A stretch of DNA of 64,000 nucleotides, taken from assembly GCA_022494885.1 (NCBI GenBank), contig JAGVSM010001220.1, forward strand, positions 1 through 64,000. The letters are read 5' to 3'. Of the stretch, positions 45,119 to 57,095 are shown piece after piece. How positions within the stretch are numbered: the first letter of the stretch is position 1; every line of letters begins with the position of its first letter. The notes beneath the pieces are model-generated. The model saw nothing but the letters and a program-made list of their open reading frames with translations, had not been told where the DNA came from and did no database searches. The stretch comes from Micrasema longulum. Taxonomy: Eukaryota; Arthropoda; Insecta; Trichoptera; Brachycentridae. The position numbers were made by a program, and so were the translations under genes.

Positions 45119-45969
45119 AATAAAAATTAGTTCATTAGTTAGACCTAATCATGACCCTAAAAGGTTTTTTTTTTATTTATACAGAAGGTAAACTTTTTTA
45201 ATTTGCTGGCAAATCTTAATTTTAAGGAAAAAAATATTCTAGACACCCGATTTTAATAGTAAAAATTTTTTTTTTCACGTTTTGAATATTATTGACAATC
45301 AGCAAAGGTAAAAGAAATAGTTTTATGTTTACAATAATAATTAGTGATTATTTATAAATAAATAAAAATACTTTACAAAAAACAATAATTTCTTAGATCT
45401 TCAAATATTTATAAATAAAATAAAATTTAAATTTGAATAGCAACATATGAATATGAATATAATTTTTCAAAATTGTTTCATAACAATACAAGTAAAAATT
45501 GTCAAATAAATTCCGCCCAACAGCGAAAATTACTATTTGATTTCTCATGAAAGACCAAGTTTAGTTGGAAAAGGTTGGGCGTATTGTGACAGAGGCAGGT
45601 TGTGACAACGCATTTAAAATTCGCACTTATTGACCCAGATAGCTTCATTTTCTGTAGATCCCGTACCGACAGTTGCTATCAAACACTGTACTAACTTTTC
45701 CTGCAAATATTATAAATGCTTTGCTGTCCTGTCAGTAAAAGGTAACATGTTTTATTTTCAGGATATTGTAACTTTTGCCATCATTTTTAGTAATAAATAA
45801 AATATATGTGTCAGATAAATTCACTCGCATAGCCATTTTTATGAAATATAGTCATAAGGGGCGAGTTGTCACATTAAGCTGGAGGTCAGTTGTGGCAGTT
45901 ACATCTAGCTCCACCAAAATAATCAAAACTTTCCTTTTTTTATAAAACTGATGTAATGTGTAATACCTC

Positions 45970-46232
45970 GTCGGCCTTGTGTCGTAATAGTCAGCGCGTT
46001 TACCTATCATGCAAGAGGTCTCGGGTTCGATTCCCGACATGGTTGAAACGAAATATTTATTTAAAAGGGTGTTTTCACACCAGAATCCTGGAAGTCCCTG
46101 GACTGGTACCTGAGGCGTAAGACTGATCACCTTACCTTCATGTAACAGAAAACTGATCAAGATACGCTGCGATTGGTGTACCAATGCAGGGCCCTATACA
46201 CCATTAGGTGCGGAAAGGGAATGATGATGATG
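45970..46232 (+). mobile_element. tRNA-derived SINE, family 1 (most intact copy)
   Basis: Head gtcggccttgtgtcgtaata, gtcagcgcgtttacctatca, gcaagaggtctc, B-box ggttcgattcc at 46,024-46,034, body ggtgttttcacaccagaatc, ccctggactggtacctgagg, gctgcgattggtgtaccaat, gcaccattaggtgcgg-type end and an ATGATGATGA tail. The tRNA of origin is not determined. Confidence 0.9.
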
Positions 46233-46239
46233 AATGTGG

Positions 46240-46800
46240 AATACAAATATACCTGAAACGGGGCTCAAGACCATTATTCGTTTTGTAAACTGCAATTTAT
46301 TTCTGATGGACCAAAAGTGGGTATTAGAACTGATCTCCTAAGTGGTTGTTTCACAGAGGATAGCTTTTTGATTTATATTTAGCACTTCGTAAAACATATG
46401 CGATCTCCAGTAGAAAGGCATATTTTACTACTTCTGGACAACCATGTATCCCACTTGTCAATAGCAGTGTTGAATTACTGCAAATATAACGGGGTTAATT
46501 TAATATCATTCCCATCTCATACAACTCAAAAGCTCCAGCCCCTCTACATATCAGTTTTGGGACCTTTTTAACATTACTTCTACAAGAGTGCAGATAGATG
46601 GATGAGAGTGCATTCGGGGCGGAACATGACATTTTAAGATTAACCTTATACATCCAAGCTCTCTCGCTCGTTTTTATACCAAAAAATATAATGAAAGGAT
46701 TTAGTGTAGTAGAATTTACCCGTTCAATAGGGGTACATTTGGCGATGAGGGCTTTTTTGTGTAAAGAAACTTTAATTTTAGAGTTTAAGAACACTTACAT
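46240..46800 (+). pseudogene. Decayed pogo/Tigger-like DDE transposase
   Basis: Frames read in order: RTDLLSGCFTEDSFLIYI, RSPVERHILLLLDNHVSHLS, IAVLNYCKYNGVNLISFPSH, TTQKLQPLYISVLGPF and, after frameshifts, KNIMKGFSVVEF. This is the DDE_1 core of pogo-type transposases: L-L-L-D-N-H-x-S-H-L with the catalytic Asp, P-x-H-x-x-x-x-L-Q-P-L-D (here the third Asp is replaced by Tyr) and the P-K-N-I-M-x-G-F block. Stops and the lost acidic residue make it inactive. It directly follows a SINE. Confidence 0.85.
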
Positions 46801-47582
46801 AAGGTGCCTAAATAATAATAATTTTTCTGAATTCGCAAACCATCTGATAAACAATGGTCATAATTTCAATATAGACACTGAAGTTAAAGTTCTTCAGGTT
46901 GAAAATGAAATATTAAAATTAGACAACTTGGAAGTCTTAGATATTAAAAAAGGTTTTCATTAAAAAAAAACATAAATAACCAAATAAACAATATTTCCTT
47001 TAGTCCACTCCTGTCTAGTTTTGAGCGTATCCATCTCACATTTCAATCTTTACAAGACAAAAAAACGTGATTTATTAGTTTCGTACACAGCTTAATACTG
47101 ATAAAATAAAATAGGATTTAATTCATTAGTTAAGTATACCTTGCTTAAGAAACTTGTATGGCTTTGAAACCGGTCAGAAAGAAAAATAAAAAATAAGTGA
47201 ATAATATTAAAGTAGTATTATTTATTTAATTATTAAATAGTTTATCGGGACAAATATACTTTAATACTTAATATTTTTATTCTTATAATGCATAAATATT
47301 GTAAAACCATGTGTATTTTATTAAATAAAGACTTTTAAATTAATACTTGCAAAAAAAAATTAAGTTAATTTTATGAAGTCATTTTATAAAATATCGTTTT
47401 TTGTGATTTAGTCACAAAACGCCATTTTCCCATACTTACAGTGCAATTAATTAATTGTTTATTCTTGTTATACTATAAATATTTGTGTTTTTATAATTAA
47501 CTACGATATGTTAAAAAAGCAAGAAAATCTTGTTATGAAAAACTCTCTCACAGACGTGAAAAATATTAATGTCCAAAGTTGT

Positions 47583-47735
47583 ATTGTTTAACATAGAGGC
47601 ATAATCATTGGCAGGTTAGTCCTGTATATTGGAATTTGGAACAACTTATGTTGACGCTGTCTAAAGTAATTATCGGGAACATGAAAGATAAATTTTGAAC
47701 TCGATGTCCAAATAGAAGGAAAGGTCTGTTGATGA
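47583..47735 (-). mobile_element. LINE fragment related to 60,510-61,094
   Basis: gcataatcattggcaggtta gtcctgtatattggaatttg and atgttgacgctgtct match gcataaccatcggcaggttg and atgctgacgctgtct at 60,618-60,690. An older, truncated copy. Confidence 0.75.
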
Positions 47736-48274
47736 CTGTCAATAGTCATGTTTTTTTTTCACTAAGCAATTGCGGATAGTTATTCCAAAGCCGACGATCC
47801 TACGAAATTCTTACAATACTAGTTAGTGCAGCTGAAGGGGTAATTATTCATTTATGATGTAAGCTTTATACAAGATAAGAGGTAAAAAAATAAGCAACCT
47901 TTTATAAAACAATACGATCGTCCAAAAAATCAGAAAGATGTTAGTTTCATTGAAATATTTTCCAATTTGCTGCAAGTCACCCGATCCGACCGCTATTAAA
48001 TCAACATTGATTGGGTGCCGTAATAACTATAGGAAACTTCATCCGTAAGAAAAAAGTTCAAATTAGATTGTGGCAAACAAGGTTGCCAAAAAAATGGTAA
48101 AACCTTATTTAATAATGTGTACATTTGACTTTGTTTAATATCAATCAATAAAAAAAATAATGTATGCATTTAACTTTCCTTAAAATATTGATTTTAGTTT
48201 ATTGAAACACAGTTAAATTGCGGGGGCATGTTTCGGAACACAAAAATTGCTTTATTTACAACAACAACAAAAAA

Positions 48275-48575
48275 ACCATCACGCCGTTTCCCCGTTAGGG
48301 TAGGCATGGACGATAGAGCGCCACAACACTCTATCTTTGCATACATATCTCGCTTCCTCTACATTCATACATCTTATCATGCACGCGCGCCGATTATTCC
48401 GACTTTTGACATGTCCATCTTCAAGTATTTGTTGGATTTGGTCATGCCAGTCTTCCTCGGTCTTCCTCTATTTCTGCATCCATCAACATTCGCATTGTAA
48501 ATATTCTTAGTCGTTCTTTCGCTGTCCATTCGTTCTACATGTTCAAACCAGCGCAGAGCTCCTTTCTTGAATGCA
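48275..48575 (-). mobile_element. RTE-like LINE remnant, 3' part
   Basis: Similar along its length to 20,400-20,690. The minus strand shows NANVDGCRNRGRPRKTGMT, the V-D-G-x-R-x-R-G-R-P-R-K-T block of RTE-type C termini, followed by MSKVGIIGARA. Confidence 0.75.
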
Positions 48576-48747
48576 TAATCATTATATATACAACTTATAT
48601 TTATTACCAGGAAATATTCACAAAATTAAGGCATTTAAATCATTTTTGATCCTTGAGGAATGGAATCATTTGATTTGCCATTAAAACGCCTTTCTTTCAA
48701 AATACCACCATCGAAAAAAAAGAGAATCTAAAAAAACGTTATACTCG

Positions 48748-48748
<1 letters not shown>

Positions 48749-48776
<28 letters not shown>
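48749..48776. repeat. (AT)14 microsatellite
   Basis: Uninterrupted AT dinucleotide run just upstream of a SINE tail. Confidence 0.95.
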
Positions 48777-48778
<2 letters not shown>

Positions 48779-48799
48779 AAATATATAAAATATCACCTT

Positions 48800-49042
48800 C
48801 TCATCATCATTCCCTTTCCGCACCTTATGGTGCATAGGGCACTGCATTGGTAAACCAATCGCAGCCTGTTTTGATCATTTTTTGTTTCAATAAGGTATGA
48901 TGATTAATTAGTCTTACGCTTCAGGTGCCAGTCCAGGGACTTTAAAATATTCTAGTGTAAATACACCTTTTTGAATAAATATTTCATCTCAACCATGTCG
49001 GGAATCAAACCCGAGACCTCTTCACTACACCTCGAGCCCGAC
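48800..49042 (-). mobile_element. tRNA-derived SINE, family 1, internal deletion
   Basis: Starts with the complement of the ATGATG tail (tcatcatcattccctttccg) and follows the family through aaccatgtcgggaatcaaac; the A-box side (expected gcatggtaggcaaacgcgct) is deleted, leaving ttcactacacctcgagcccg. Confidence 0.8.
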
Positions 49043-49899
49043 GTCATCATCTTCTAACATATTGATCAAAAATTCGCTTAAAAATTTTTAATAAATAAAA
49101 TGAAAACAACTTTTTTCAATGGATTTTTAATAGATTTTAAAATGAAAAAGTACAATTTACGCAAACCATGTAGTATTTTTAATTAAAACGACTATTATAA
49201 ATAATTTTTATTATGGAATTTAAAAAAAAACGCATTTTCGTAATTTTAAATCCATTTATTTTATTCAAAAATGGCCAGTATTTTGCAAGTATTTTTTATG
49301 ACAGTATAAAAGTATCCCTAATGCAGGTATAGAATGATGGTCAGTTCTTTTTTTATATTATTTCAAGTCATACAATTATAACTTGAAATTATTTTTTTAA
49401 TAAAATATAACATTTAGGCAATAAATTTAAAAAAAATATATATAAAAACATAAATACTACCAATTTATAAAAGAGCCTTTTTTATGCATTTTAAATTAAA
49501 TAATTCACTCATTTTGGCTAACTCATATGAATTATTTTTCAGTGAATAATATTCCATATCGGCTAAATGATAATGATGATATATATTCTCATGTCGTTTG
49601 CTAAATAGGTACCGTAGAGAAATAATAGAAATGTGGAGTTTTTAGTTTTACATAAGAGCTATGCAGTTTGAAAAATCTAAACAACCTGTTTAACTTTCAA
49701 AAAAATATTTTTTTAAATAGGTTTTGTCTAACACTTTGCCGCCAAAGTTGATTTGGAATCTAATATAATACCCAAATAATTTATCCGTGGTTTCGCCACA
49801 TTCAGACCCACAAGTATAAGTTGGCGCGATGGGAGGGCGCTGAAGTATATTTTAGGGTTGCCAGACTAAAATGTTTCCAGAATTCATGTTGTTGATCAA

Positions 49900-51760
49900 T
49901 ATTTGAAAACAGTTGTTATTTTTCTTATTTTAATAGATTAAAAAATTTTTCGGAACAATAGATAATATTGATACTATAATTTTTGTCATTTAACTTGCCA
50001 GACTTAAAAATTGACCTTATGTATGAAGTTTTCCAAGAATCAGGAAATGTGCCACAAATATTATATAATATACAAATAGGTGTGGACAGTATTTATTTGC
50101 ATTTATTTAACAACAATTCAGGAATACCATCAGAACCAATACATTTTTTCCTGATTAATTTGTTTAAACAATCAAATACTTCACCAATAGATATTCTTCA
50201 TTTACTAAGACCTACAGTATCGATATAATTAAGGGATTAAGGGAGTTATTTGGAGCATAGGAAATATTGTTAACAGAGTGTACTGAAGAGAAAAAATCAG
50301 CAAAAAGATCTGCAATATCTTGGCTACCAGTAATGTGAGTAGCATTAGATAGCGTACTTAAATGAATATCACTTTCAAAACGTTTTTTTGGGCAAGTTTG
50401 AATTCCGTATTTTCAATACATGTCTTATAATTTTTGCCACATTCGGTTTTGCACAAGAAAATTGACGATAGTGTAATAAATAAACTTTCTCTTTATAAAG
50501 CTTTTGAATTCTTTTTTTGTTGAAAATCAATTGTTTCCGTTTCACACTGAACCAATGGGGGAATCAAGGTTTAAAAAACTTCCCTTTTGGTATAAACAGA
50601 TCAATGACTAGAGACAATACAAAATATCATAAAATTTATTTACAGCTTCATTTATATTCATGTTAATAAAAAGAGAGGTCCAGTCAATCTAAGAGAGAAA
50701 TTATTTATTAGAAATTAATTCCTGGATAGTCTCCTTTATCAAATTCCTAGTGATAAGAGGTAATGGGTGGTTAGTGATCAATATTGAATGAACTTGCCAT
50801 AATTTGTATCGATAGTGGTAGGTGTAGTCGTCAATTGGTAATAAATAGTAACTAGATGTTTGTTCAAGGGTATTCAGTCTTCTGTTAAAGATAAGGTCTA
50901 GACAGTTGGTGACTTCATTTAACTGGAACATGTTCATGTTTGCAAAAAAAAATGTAATTATGGCAGCTTGCGAGGATAGAGAGCCTAAATTCTGAACACC
51001 TCGATTATCATTTAACCATTGCGATTTTGGTCAGTTGTAATATCCACAGACTAAAAACAGAACTTTCTCTTTAGAGATGTTTACAATTAAATCAGCATGT
51101 GCCTTATAAATATAATTTAAAGAAGAGAGATTGTATTGACAACTAATTATATGTTTCTTGCCATCGAAGATGATGGTCAATTGTGGTAATTACCACATTT
51201 TGTATTTGTTTTAAAAATCAAGGAAGCATCCAACAAAACCTGCTTTACTGCCAGCATTTACAATTATCCACCGCGTACCCAATGAAACATTTTTTTAAAT
51301 TCCAGGTATTTCATTGAATTGTCAACACTTATTTATCAAATATGATGATATGATATCCTCAAGGTATATGACTGATCGTTTATCATTACTTAATTGGTTC
51401 ATTTTTGATTCGAATAAAAACCGTTCCTTCCATTATTGGATATAATTCTGTTCTATCATAATTGCTCTTTTAGAGTGACATTTTTAAAATTTGAAGTTCA
51501 TTTCCAGAAGAATCATTCTTAAAAGTTTAACGGCTTCCTTCTGGTGAAATTTATTAGATCAATAAGAAGTTTAGGAATGGTAGGTACTTCCATTTTTACT
51601 ACATAAACTCTTGAATTTTTCGTCTGATGGCACAGTAATCATAGTTGTCAATTTTGATAGTTTTTTTCTTCTTCTCTTCTTTCCAGGAGTTGTTATTTTT
51701 GTTGAAGAAGTCTCGAGAGCAACTCTCTAAAGAGACCGTTTAGAAACACCTAAAAAAAAG
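49900..51760 (-). mobile_element. Jockey-like LINE remnant (endonuclease to start of RT)
   Basis: Minus strand, 5' to 3': the EN segment SQWLNDNRGVQNLGSLSSQA, then FQLNEVTNCLDLIFNRRLNT and YYLLPIDDYTYHYRY (about 50,995-50,800), then PKGKFFKP-FPHWFS and RKQLIFNKKRIQKLYKEK (about 50,590-50,490). This matches the endonuclease C-terminal half (G-D-F-N, eroded to GYYN; L-D-L-I-F) and the EN-RT linker (P-W-F/W-F-S ... L-x-x-x-K-x-x-x-x-x-x-x-K-K) of jockey-type ORF2. Heavily broken. 51,430-51,760 may be its upstream part. Confidence 0.75.
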
Positions 51761-53369
51761 AAGTTCTATGGAAAAATATGGATTCATAAATTCAGTTTTT
51801 CTTTGCTGTAACATGCATAGCTAGTGCTTTTCTCTAGTTTTTTTTTATATATTTAAAGAACTTACACGTTATAAAAAATACTGGGGGACAGTTGAACCAC
51901 TGGTACAATTAAACGGTTCAATGGTCCCCAGGCAAGTTGTTTCAAATGTACCCATGTAGCGTTTATAAACTCTGAGGTAAAAATATTTTATATCAGAAAT
52001 TGCGATATGCAAATGCAATAGGAATACTTAGCAATAAATAAACGAAATAATATAGTCAAAATACGACAGTAATTATAGAGAAATTAGAAGATAATAAATA
52101 TTCACTTTTGGGTGTAGAATTTAACTAGTCCTTTTCGACACTACTGTGTTGATTGCTGGCAAGAGAGAAAACGATGACATATTCGAACATACCAGACGGA
52201 GTGAGTAGTGCCACCTCATACGCGTAGGAACCGTGGTTTTTGAAATATTTTAGGTGTTTCAACCATGGAGTATTTCAAACGTACCCAGTCTACCCTGTAC
52301 CGTTTTGTTTTACTTTCGGTGCTTATTTTTAAATTAAAAAAAAACAAACAAAACTTTTGTTAATACCTTATATTTAATTTTGCAAATATTTGACTAGGGT
52401 ATTAAATTTATTTAGTTAGTCATCTTCTGTGTAATGTTTGCGTGCTCTATACAAATGGTCATCTACAAATAGTAAATTTTTTCTGTGTTTTATTGTTTTC
52501 GTTATGTTGTTGAAATAAATGACAAATTATATTAGTAACAAAACTGACTCTTAAAGAATCCCCAATTTATTTTTTATCTGTTAAAATATGACTAATAATA
52601 TTCTAATTTTGCATAAATATAACAAATATTATCAACTCGTTTATTTTGAATTAACGTTCAGATAAATTGATTGCTCACATTATATCTTTGAATATAAAGT
52701 TTACTCCTCCTTCAAAAAAAGAATGGTGCTCCTACTGGTATGGTAAGGGATGTATCAAAAAGTATAAAAAATACGTATAAACCCGTTCTACCCCTACCCG
52801 ACTCTGAGCTTGTGAAAGGGACGAGTAGACACCGAGGGTGGGTATATTATCACGTTAGTAGGAAAGGGACAAATATTGTTTGCAGATGTGCTCTACCGAA
52901 ATATTTGAAAGACTCGGTTTATCGATCTCCAAAGTCACGTGGTGTCGCGAAATTGCAGTCCATAGAGGTCTTGACTGTGTGTTCATGGGCACTGAAACTT
53001 TGATGTTAATAATCCAATTTTATTCTCAGTATATCTTTTCCGAATAAAAGAGTATTTCATTCATATAAAATAAATGTCTAAAACACGATCTTTTAACAAA
53101 TTGTAAATGAAAATACCACAGTATTTATACAGTTGAAGTAGCAAACTCTGGTTCATTAAAACATTTTTAATGGGATTCTATAATAATATGATAACATTCA
53201 ATCTCGTTTCTTGCTGTCAAAGCTTATACAAAAAAAGTATGAAATCGTAATTACTAGAAAAGAGTGTAAAGTTAAAATTGAATTTAAAATATTTTTTACA
53301 TTGTTTTATATATTCCAGAAAGTTTTTTAATCTAACGTCAGTTCAATGTCACATTCAAGGATAAAAGCT

Positions 53370-53730
53370 TAACGGGTCGCTCCCACACACGTATATTCGC
53401 ACACACACAGTGACCGATTTCAATACAGTTCCCTCTCCCTGGCGAACACACAACTTTAGCCTGTGTACACATAGTCCAGGGCGACAGTATACAGGTTGGA
53501 TGTATACACAAATATAACCTTAGACGCTACGAGCACAGACGAAGCGTCCATCTGCGCTTACTACATTCATACTAGAATCGTTTCCGCCGAACGGAATCTG
53601 CGCCTGGCGCGTAGAGCGTCTACATTGTTACATTTTAGGGTTATGTTTTCACATCGCCACACAGAATATTTCTTCCGTACACGAATAACGCAGAAAAAAG
53701 GCAACGGTAAACCACCTGCTTATTTAACCA
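53370..53730 (+). promoter_or_regulatory. GC-richer island, candidate internal promoter (speculative)
   Basis: A stretch with clustered CG dinucleotides (cgtttccgccgaacggaatc tgcgcctggcgcgtagagcg) and CA repeats in an otherwise AT-rich intron, upstream of the missing PH-domain exons on the same strand. No TATA box or splice-linked first exon could be shown. It could equally be a worn transposable element. An open frame 53,496-53,882 has no recognisable homology. Confidence 0.2.
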
Positions 53731-54544
53731 ATAATTTGTGGTGTTATGTGTGTGCGTGTTCAAGCAATTACTACATAATAATCAGCACGTTACTAGTTTC
53801 AAAGTGTTTTTGTATAACATTCTTCTCAATTTTAAGAAATGTCAAATTACTGTGTCTTATTATCATTAAAGCACAAATTTAGTGAAAATAATCTCTTTAA
53901 ATATTGTGAAAACATATCCTGACAGTGAACTGTTTCGTATATTTTCCTTTGTTGTGGATACAAATCAATTGTTTCACTTTGAAGACAATAATAATAAGCG
54001 TATTGGAGCAATAAAAAATATGTAAAGAGATAAACGTTCTCCCGCCTAAAAGTAATACGATCCAAAATTATATATTTACATCAAATTAAACGTAGAGAAC
54101 CAATTATATTTATAATATTTAATAATACAGCATTAAACATAAATATAACATAAGTAAGACTTAATTGTGCAACGATAATAAACTGTAGTTCCTAAGGGAT
54201 AATGTCAACAAATTAGATATGTTCTAGATATCATAACAACTAAGTGCGTCATATGGACCTATGTTTAGTGAAATTTGTTAATAATAATTATTGAAAGTTT
54301 AGGGAACAATAAAATGCAAACTATGTTTTTAGTACTTTATGGGGGTGACCGGGTCTAAACATGGACTAACATTAAAGGTAAGAAAATTATTATTTCTAAT
54401 TTACGATTATGATCGGAATCTTTAAATATCGTATTGTTGTAAAAATTATGAAAATGAATAGGGATTTTTTTTAATGTAATAGGTAACGTAATATAAAAAT
54501 AAGAACAAAAGAATAATAAAAGTTTATTCTTAATTACAATATCT

Positions 54545-54640
54545 TTATCAACTACATTTTTTATAGTAATTTCTGGATCATGTACAGTCTGCCTAACTAG
54601 GTACAACCTGTTTTAAGGCAGATATTTTTTTGCGTGGAGC
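54545..54640 (-). repeat. Dispersed repeat, inverted partner of 10,790-10,865
   Basis: catgtacagtctgcctaact aggtacaacctgttttaagg cagat is the reverse complement of ctgccttaaacaggttatac ... gttaggcagactagacatg. Family not identified. Confidence 0.7.
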
Positions 54641-54944
54641 TAAACGAACAAAACATGACTACCTACTTGGGAAACAAGTGTACAATATGAAACATTTTTT
54701 TTCATTTTTTATTATTTTTTTGATGAAATATATTTTTAAAAATCTAATGACTTCTCTCTTAACAAGTCCAGTACCCATTTTTTTGTAAACCTATCAATTT
54801 GGAACCATTATTAATTACAAAATGCAGGCGACTCCTGCCAGATATTGCATATATTTATATTAAATTAAGCGTGCTGTCCAGATTTTTATTGAAATAAATG
54901 TTTATATTTAAAAAAAATTATTAAATCTGGCCACTTTTTAATAA

Positions 54945-55020
54945 TGTACATGCTTCCACTTTCCATTATGTTGTATCCCAACTTAACACAGAGCTCTTGG
55001 CCTCATAGAGTTAGGGATAT
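54945..55020 (+). repeat. Dispersed repeat, second copy of 6,880-6,975
   Basis: catgcttccactttccatta ... cccaacttaacacagagctc ... tcatagagttagggata. Same strand and similar length as the first copy. Confidence 0.65.
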
Positions 55021-55377
55021 GTTTTTTTTTGTAATATATGTTTATTTGTATGAATGAATAAATTAAGTAAATAAATAACTTTTTTTTAATAATTTTAATT
55101 TCGAATTATATGATAATATTTCAATAATATTTTGAGTGTGTCTAAATGTTTGAAGAGAAGGCTAGATGCGCCAACCTTTAAGGAGTTATCTAGATTATTA
55201 TTACTATACAAGAGGTCTCACGTTGGATTACCGACGTCTTAACATTATACATTATATTTGTTTGGGTTGATTTTTGAAGGCAAAAGTTGATTTTGTTTCA
55301 TCCATTACATTCCTTAAAAAAACCTGTTGTGTTTTTTAATAGTTTTGAATATCTTTGGGGTAGAAAACATAATAAAG

Positions 55378-55465
55378 TTAACAGGTCATAAGCCCTGTAA
55401 ACGCTCGAATATCCATAATCTTGAAACACAAAAATTCTACCCATCTCTGTAGTGATATAAATAAT
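55378..55465 (-). repeat. Foldback (ATTACAACAGA) arm, degenerate
   Basis: aacaggtcataagccctgta aacgctcgaatatccataat ... ctacccatctctgtagtgat, a single diverged arm of the family described at 2600-2880. Confidence 0.55.
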
Positions 55466-55989
55466 AAGTTAACAATAGTTTATGGCTATTTAAATCAGTA
55501 AAAATTATAAAAAGTGTTTTAATTGTTGTTCTCCCAGTAAATGAAACCACAAAATACTTGGAAAAACGAATTTTATAATAAATTAAAAGATCACTCCATA
55601 ACTGTAATCAACGCACGCCTCAATACGTTACACACCGCTGTGTTCCGAAACGTATACGGTTACACAAATAGTTACATTTTTATATGTGTTTGTTCGCTTA
55701 ATAGTGTCTGTTAGCTATAACATATTTTATATATATTTTTAATATGCTGATATAGGATATAGTAAGGAAATGTAAAGCTCATGATGTGCTTTAAAAAAAA
55801 TCGAATTAATTAATTTATTTGGTTCATTATTTCAGGACATGTTGAAAAAAATTATTATCATTAAAGAAAACTTTGAAAACGTGTAAATCACCAGAAGATA
55901 CGAGTAATTTGGTTATAGGTTAATTAACTTGGTTATAGAGGGTACGTTATTTGGTGATCCTCTTCGTTCGACTGTTAATATAAGTATAT

Positions 55990-56430
55990 TAAGAATATAA
56001 AATATTCGACAGTATTTTGAGTTTGTTCAAATTTTCGTAGACAAGGAGTGGATTCTACTCCCTGGGGAGTTGTTAACATTAAAATATTACAACAGAAATG
56101 ACGAACAGTTTAGAGAAGCCCATATAGAAGTCTAGGCATCTACAGAGCTTACATACTATCAACAGATGAAAGAATTGAAGGAATATAGATGTTCAAATAT
56201 AGGCAAAATGATGAATGTTACACAGTGTGTAATGTGGCCACTGAAACCAGCCAATGACAGCTCATAAGCCTTGTAGATGCTTGGACTTCTATATTACCTT
56301 TTCTAAAATGTTTTTCATCTCTGTTGTAATATGTTAATATAAAATATCAATAACACATGAATCACACATTATCATCATCATCGTCTTCTTGCTTTCGACA
56401 CGCTGCGCTGTGTGGTGGGTCGTGGATCCG
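55990..56430 (-). repeat. Long dispersed repeat, inverted copy of 2527-2945
   Basis: Its reverse complement follows 2527-2945 including both foldback arms (56,085-56,335), the tail tcatcatcatcgtcttcttg, the gcgcagcgtgtcgaaagcaag segment and the far flank (tttgttcaaattttcgtaga caaggagtgg). Confidence 0.8.
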
Positions 56431-56479
56431 AAAGGAGGTGTCGAACATTTTGCGTATGAACCTTTTTCAATTCGTGTCG

Positions 56480-57095
56480 TTGTAGTTTTAATACTTTGGG
56501 AAGTTTTCTATATGTCTTCCAAATAAGTTGTTTGAACTGTAACTGTAATGCCCAATGCATTTACTGTTAAATAACAAAGTGCTAGGGCTTCTGAGCTTAT
56601 GGTTATGCTGGATTCAGGATAGTGTGAAAATTATAGCGGTTCCGTTTTACGTTTGGAGATATCATTATAAATTCATCCAAACTCCGATTTCAGGTTGCTC
56701 TCAATGGACTATATACTCGAAATCTATTGGCTGCTGGAGTTGGCTATGAGAAGAGAGAGTAAATAATTGAAATTGTTTACCTTCGCTACCTCAACGACTT
56801 TGGGATTAATGTTTGAGGCATGGTAATCTATTACACTACTTGTCTCTTTGAAGGAGTTTAATTTTTTTTAAAGTTGCCATTTATAAAATATGTCTGAATT
56901 AATCCATCTTTTTGGTGACAATTATATCAAAACTTCAGGCGACGCATCTTTCTTTAATTCATTATTCCAAGGTTCACCTTTAAAAATAACCGGAGAAAGC
57001 ATCCACGTTCCGTCAGCGCAAACACAAATTAACATTCTGGTAGCTTTATCTCGTTCAGCATCCGTTCTTTTGTAAATAAAGTTCTCCCATGCTCT
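56480..57095 (-). pseudogene. Possible decayed DDE transposase
   Basis: The minus strand around 57,070-56,930 reads KRTDAERDKATRMLICVCAD and GTWMLSPVIFKGE, the style of the first DDE block of pogo/Tc1-related transposases (T-x-x-x-x ... A-x-G-x-x-x-P-x-x-x-x-K), and an N-R-S-L-D-E-F-I-like S-G-W-M-x-x-F trace follows near 56,690. The rest is too worn to place. It may belong to a different family. Confidence 0.35.

Noticed and set aside
46024..46034. Good polymerase III B-box suggesting a tRNA gene
   Set aside because: Part of a SINE head with a long conserved body and ATGATG tail; no complete cloverleaf expected, so not called as tRNA.
52740..53003. 87-codon open frame MVRDVSKSIKNTYKPVLPLP...
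   Set aside because: No homology recognised and no splice context; reported as unassigned within intron 16.
53496..53882. 128-codon open frame in intron 16
   Set aside because: No recognisable family, codon use not protein-like, mixed with CA-rich repeats; kept only as a candidate regulatory island.
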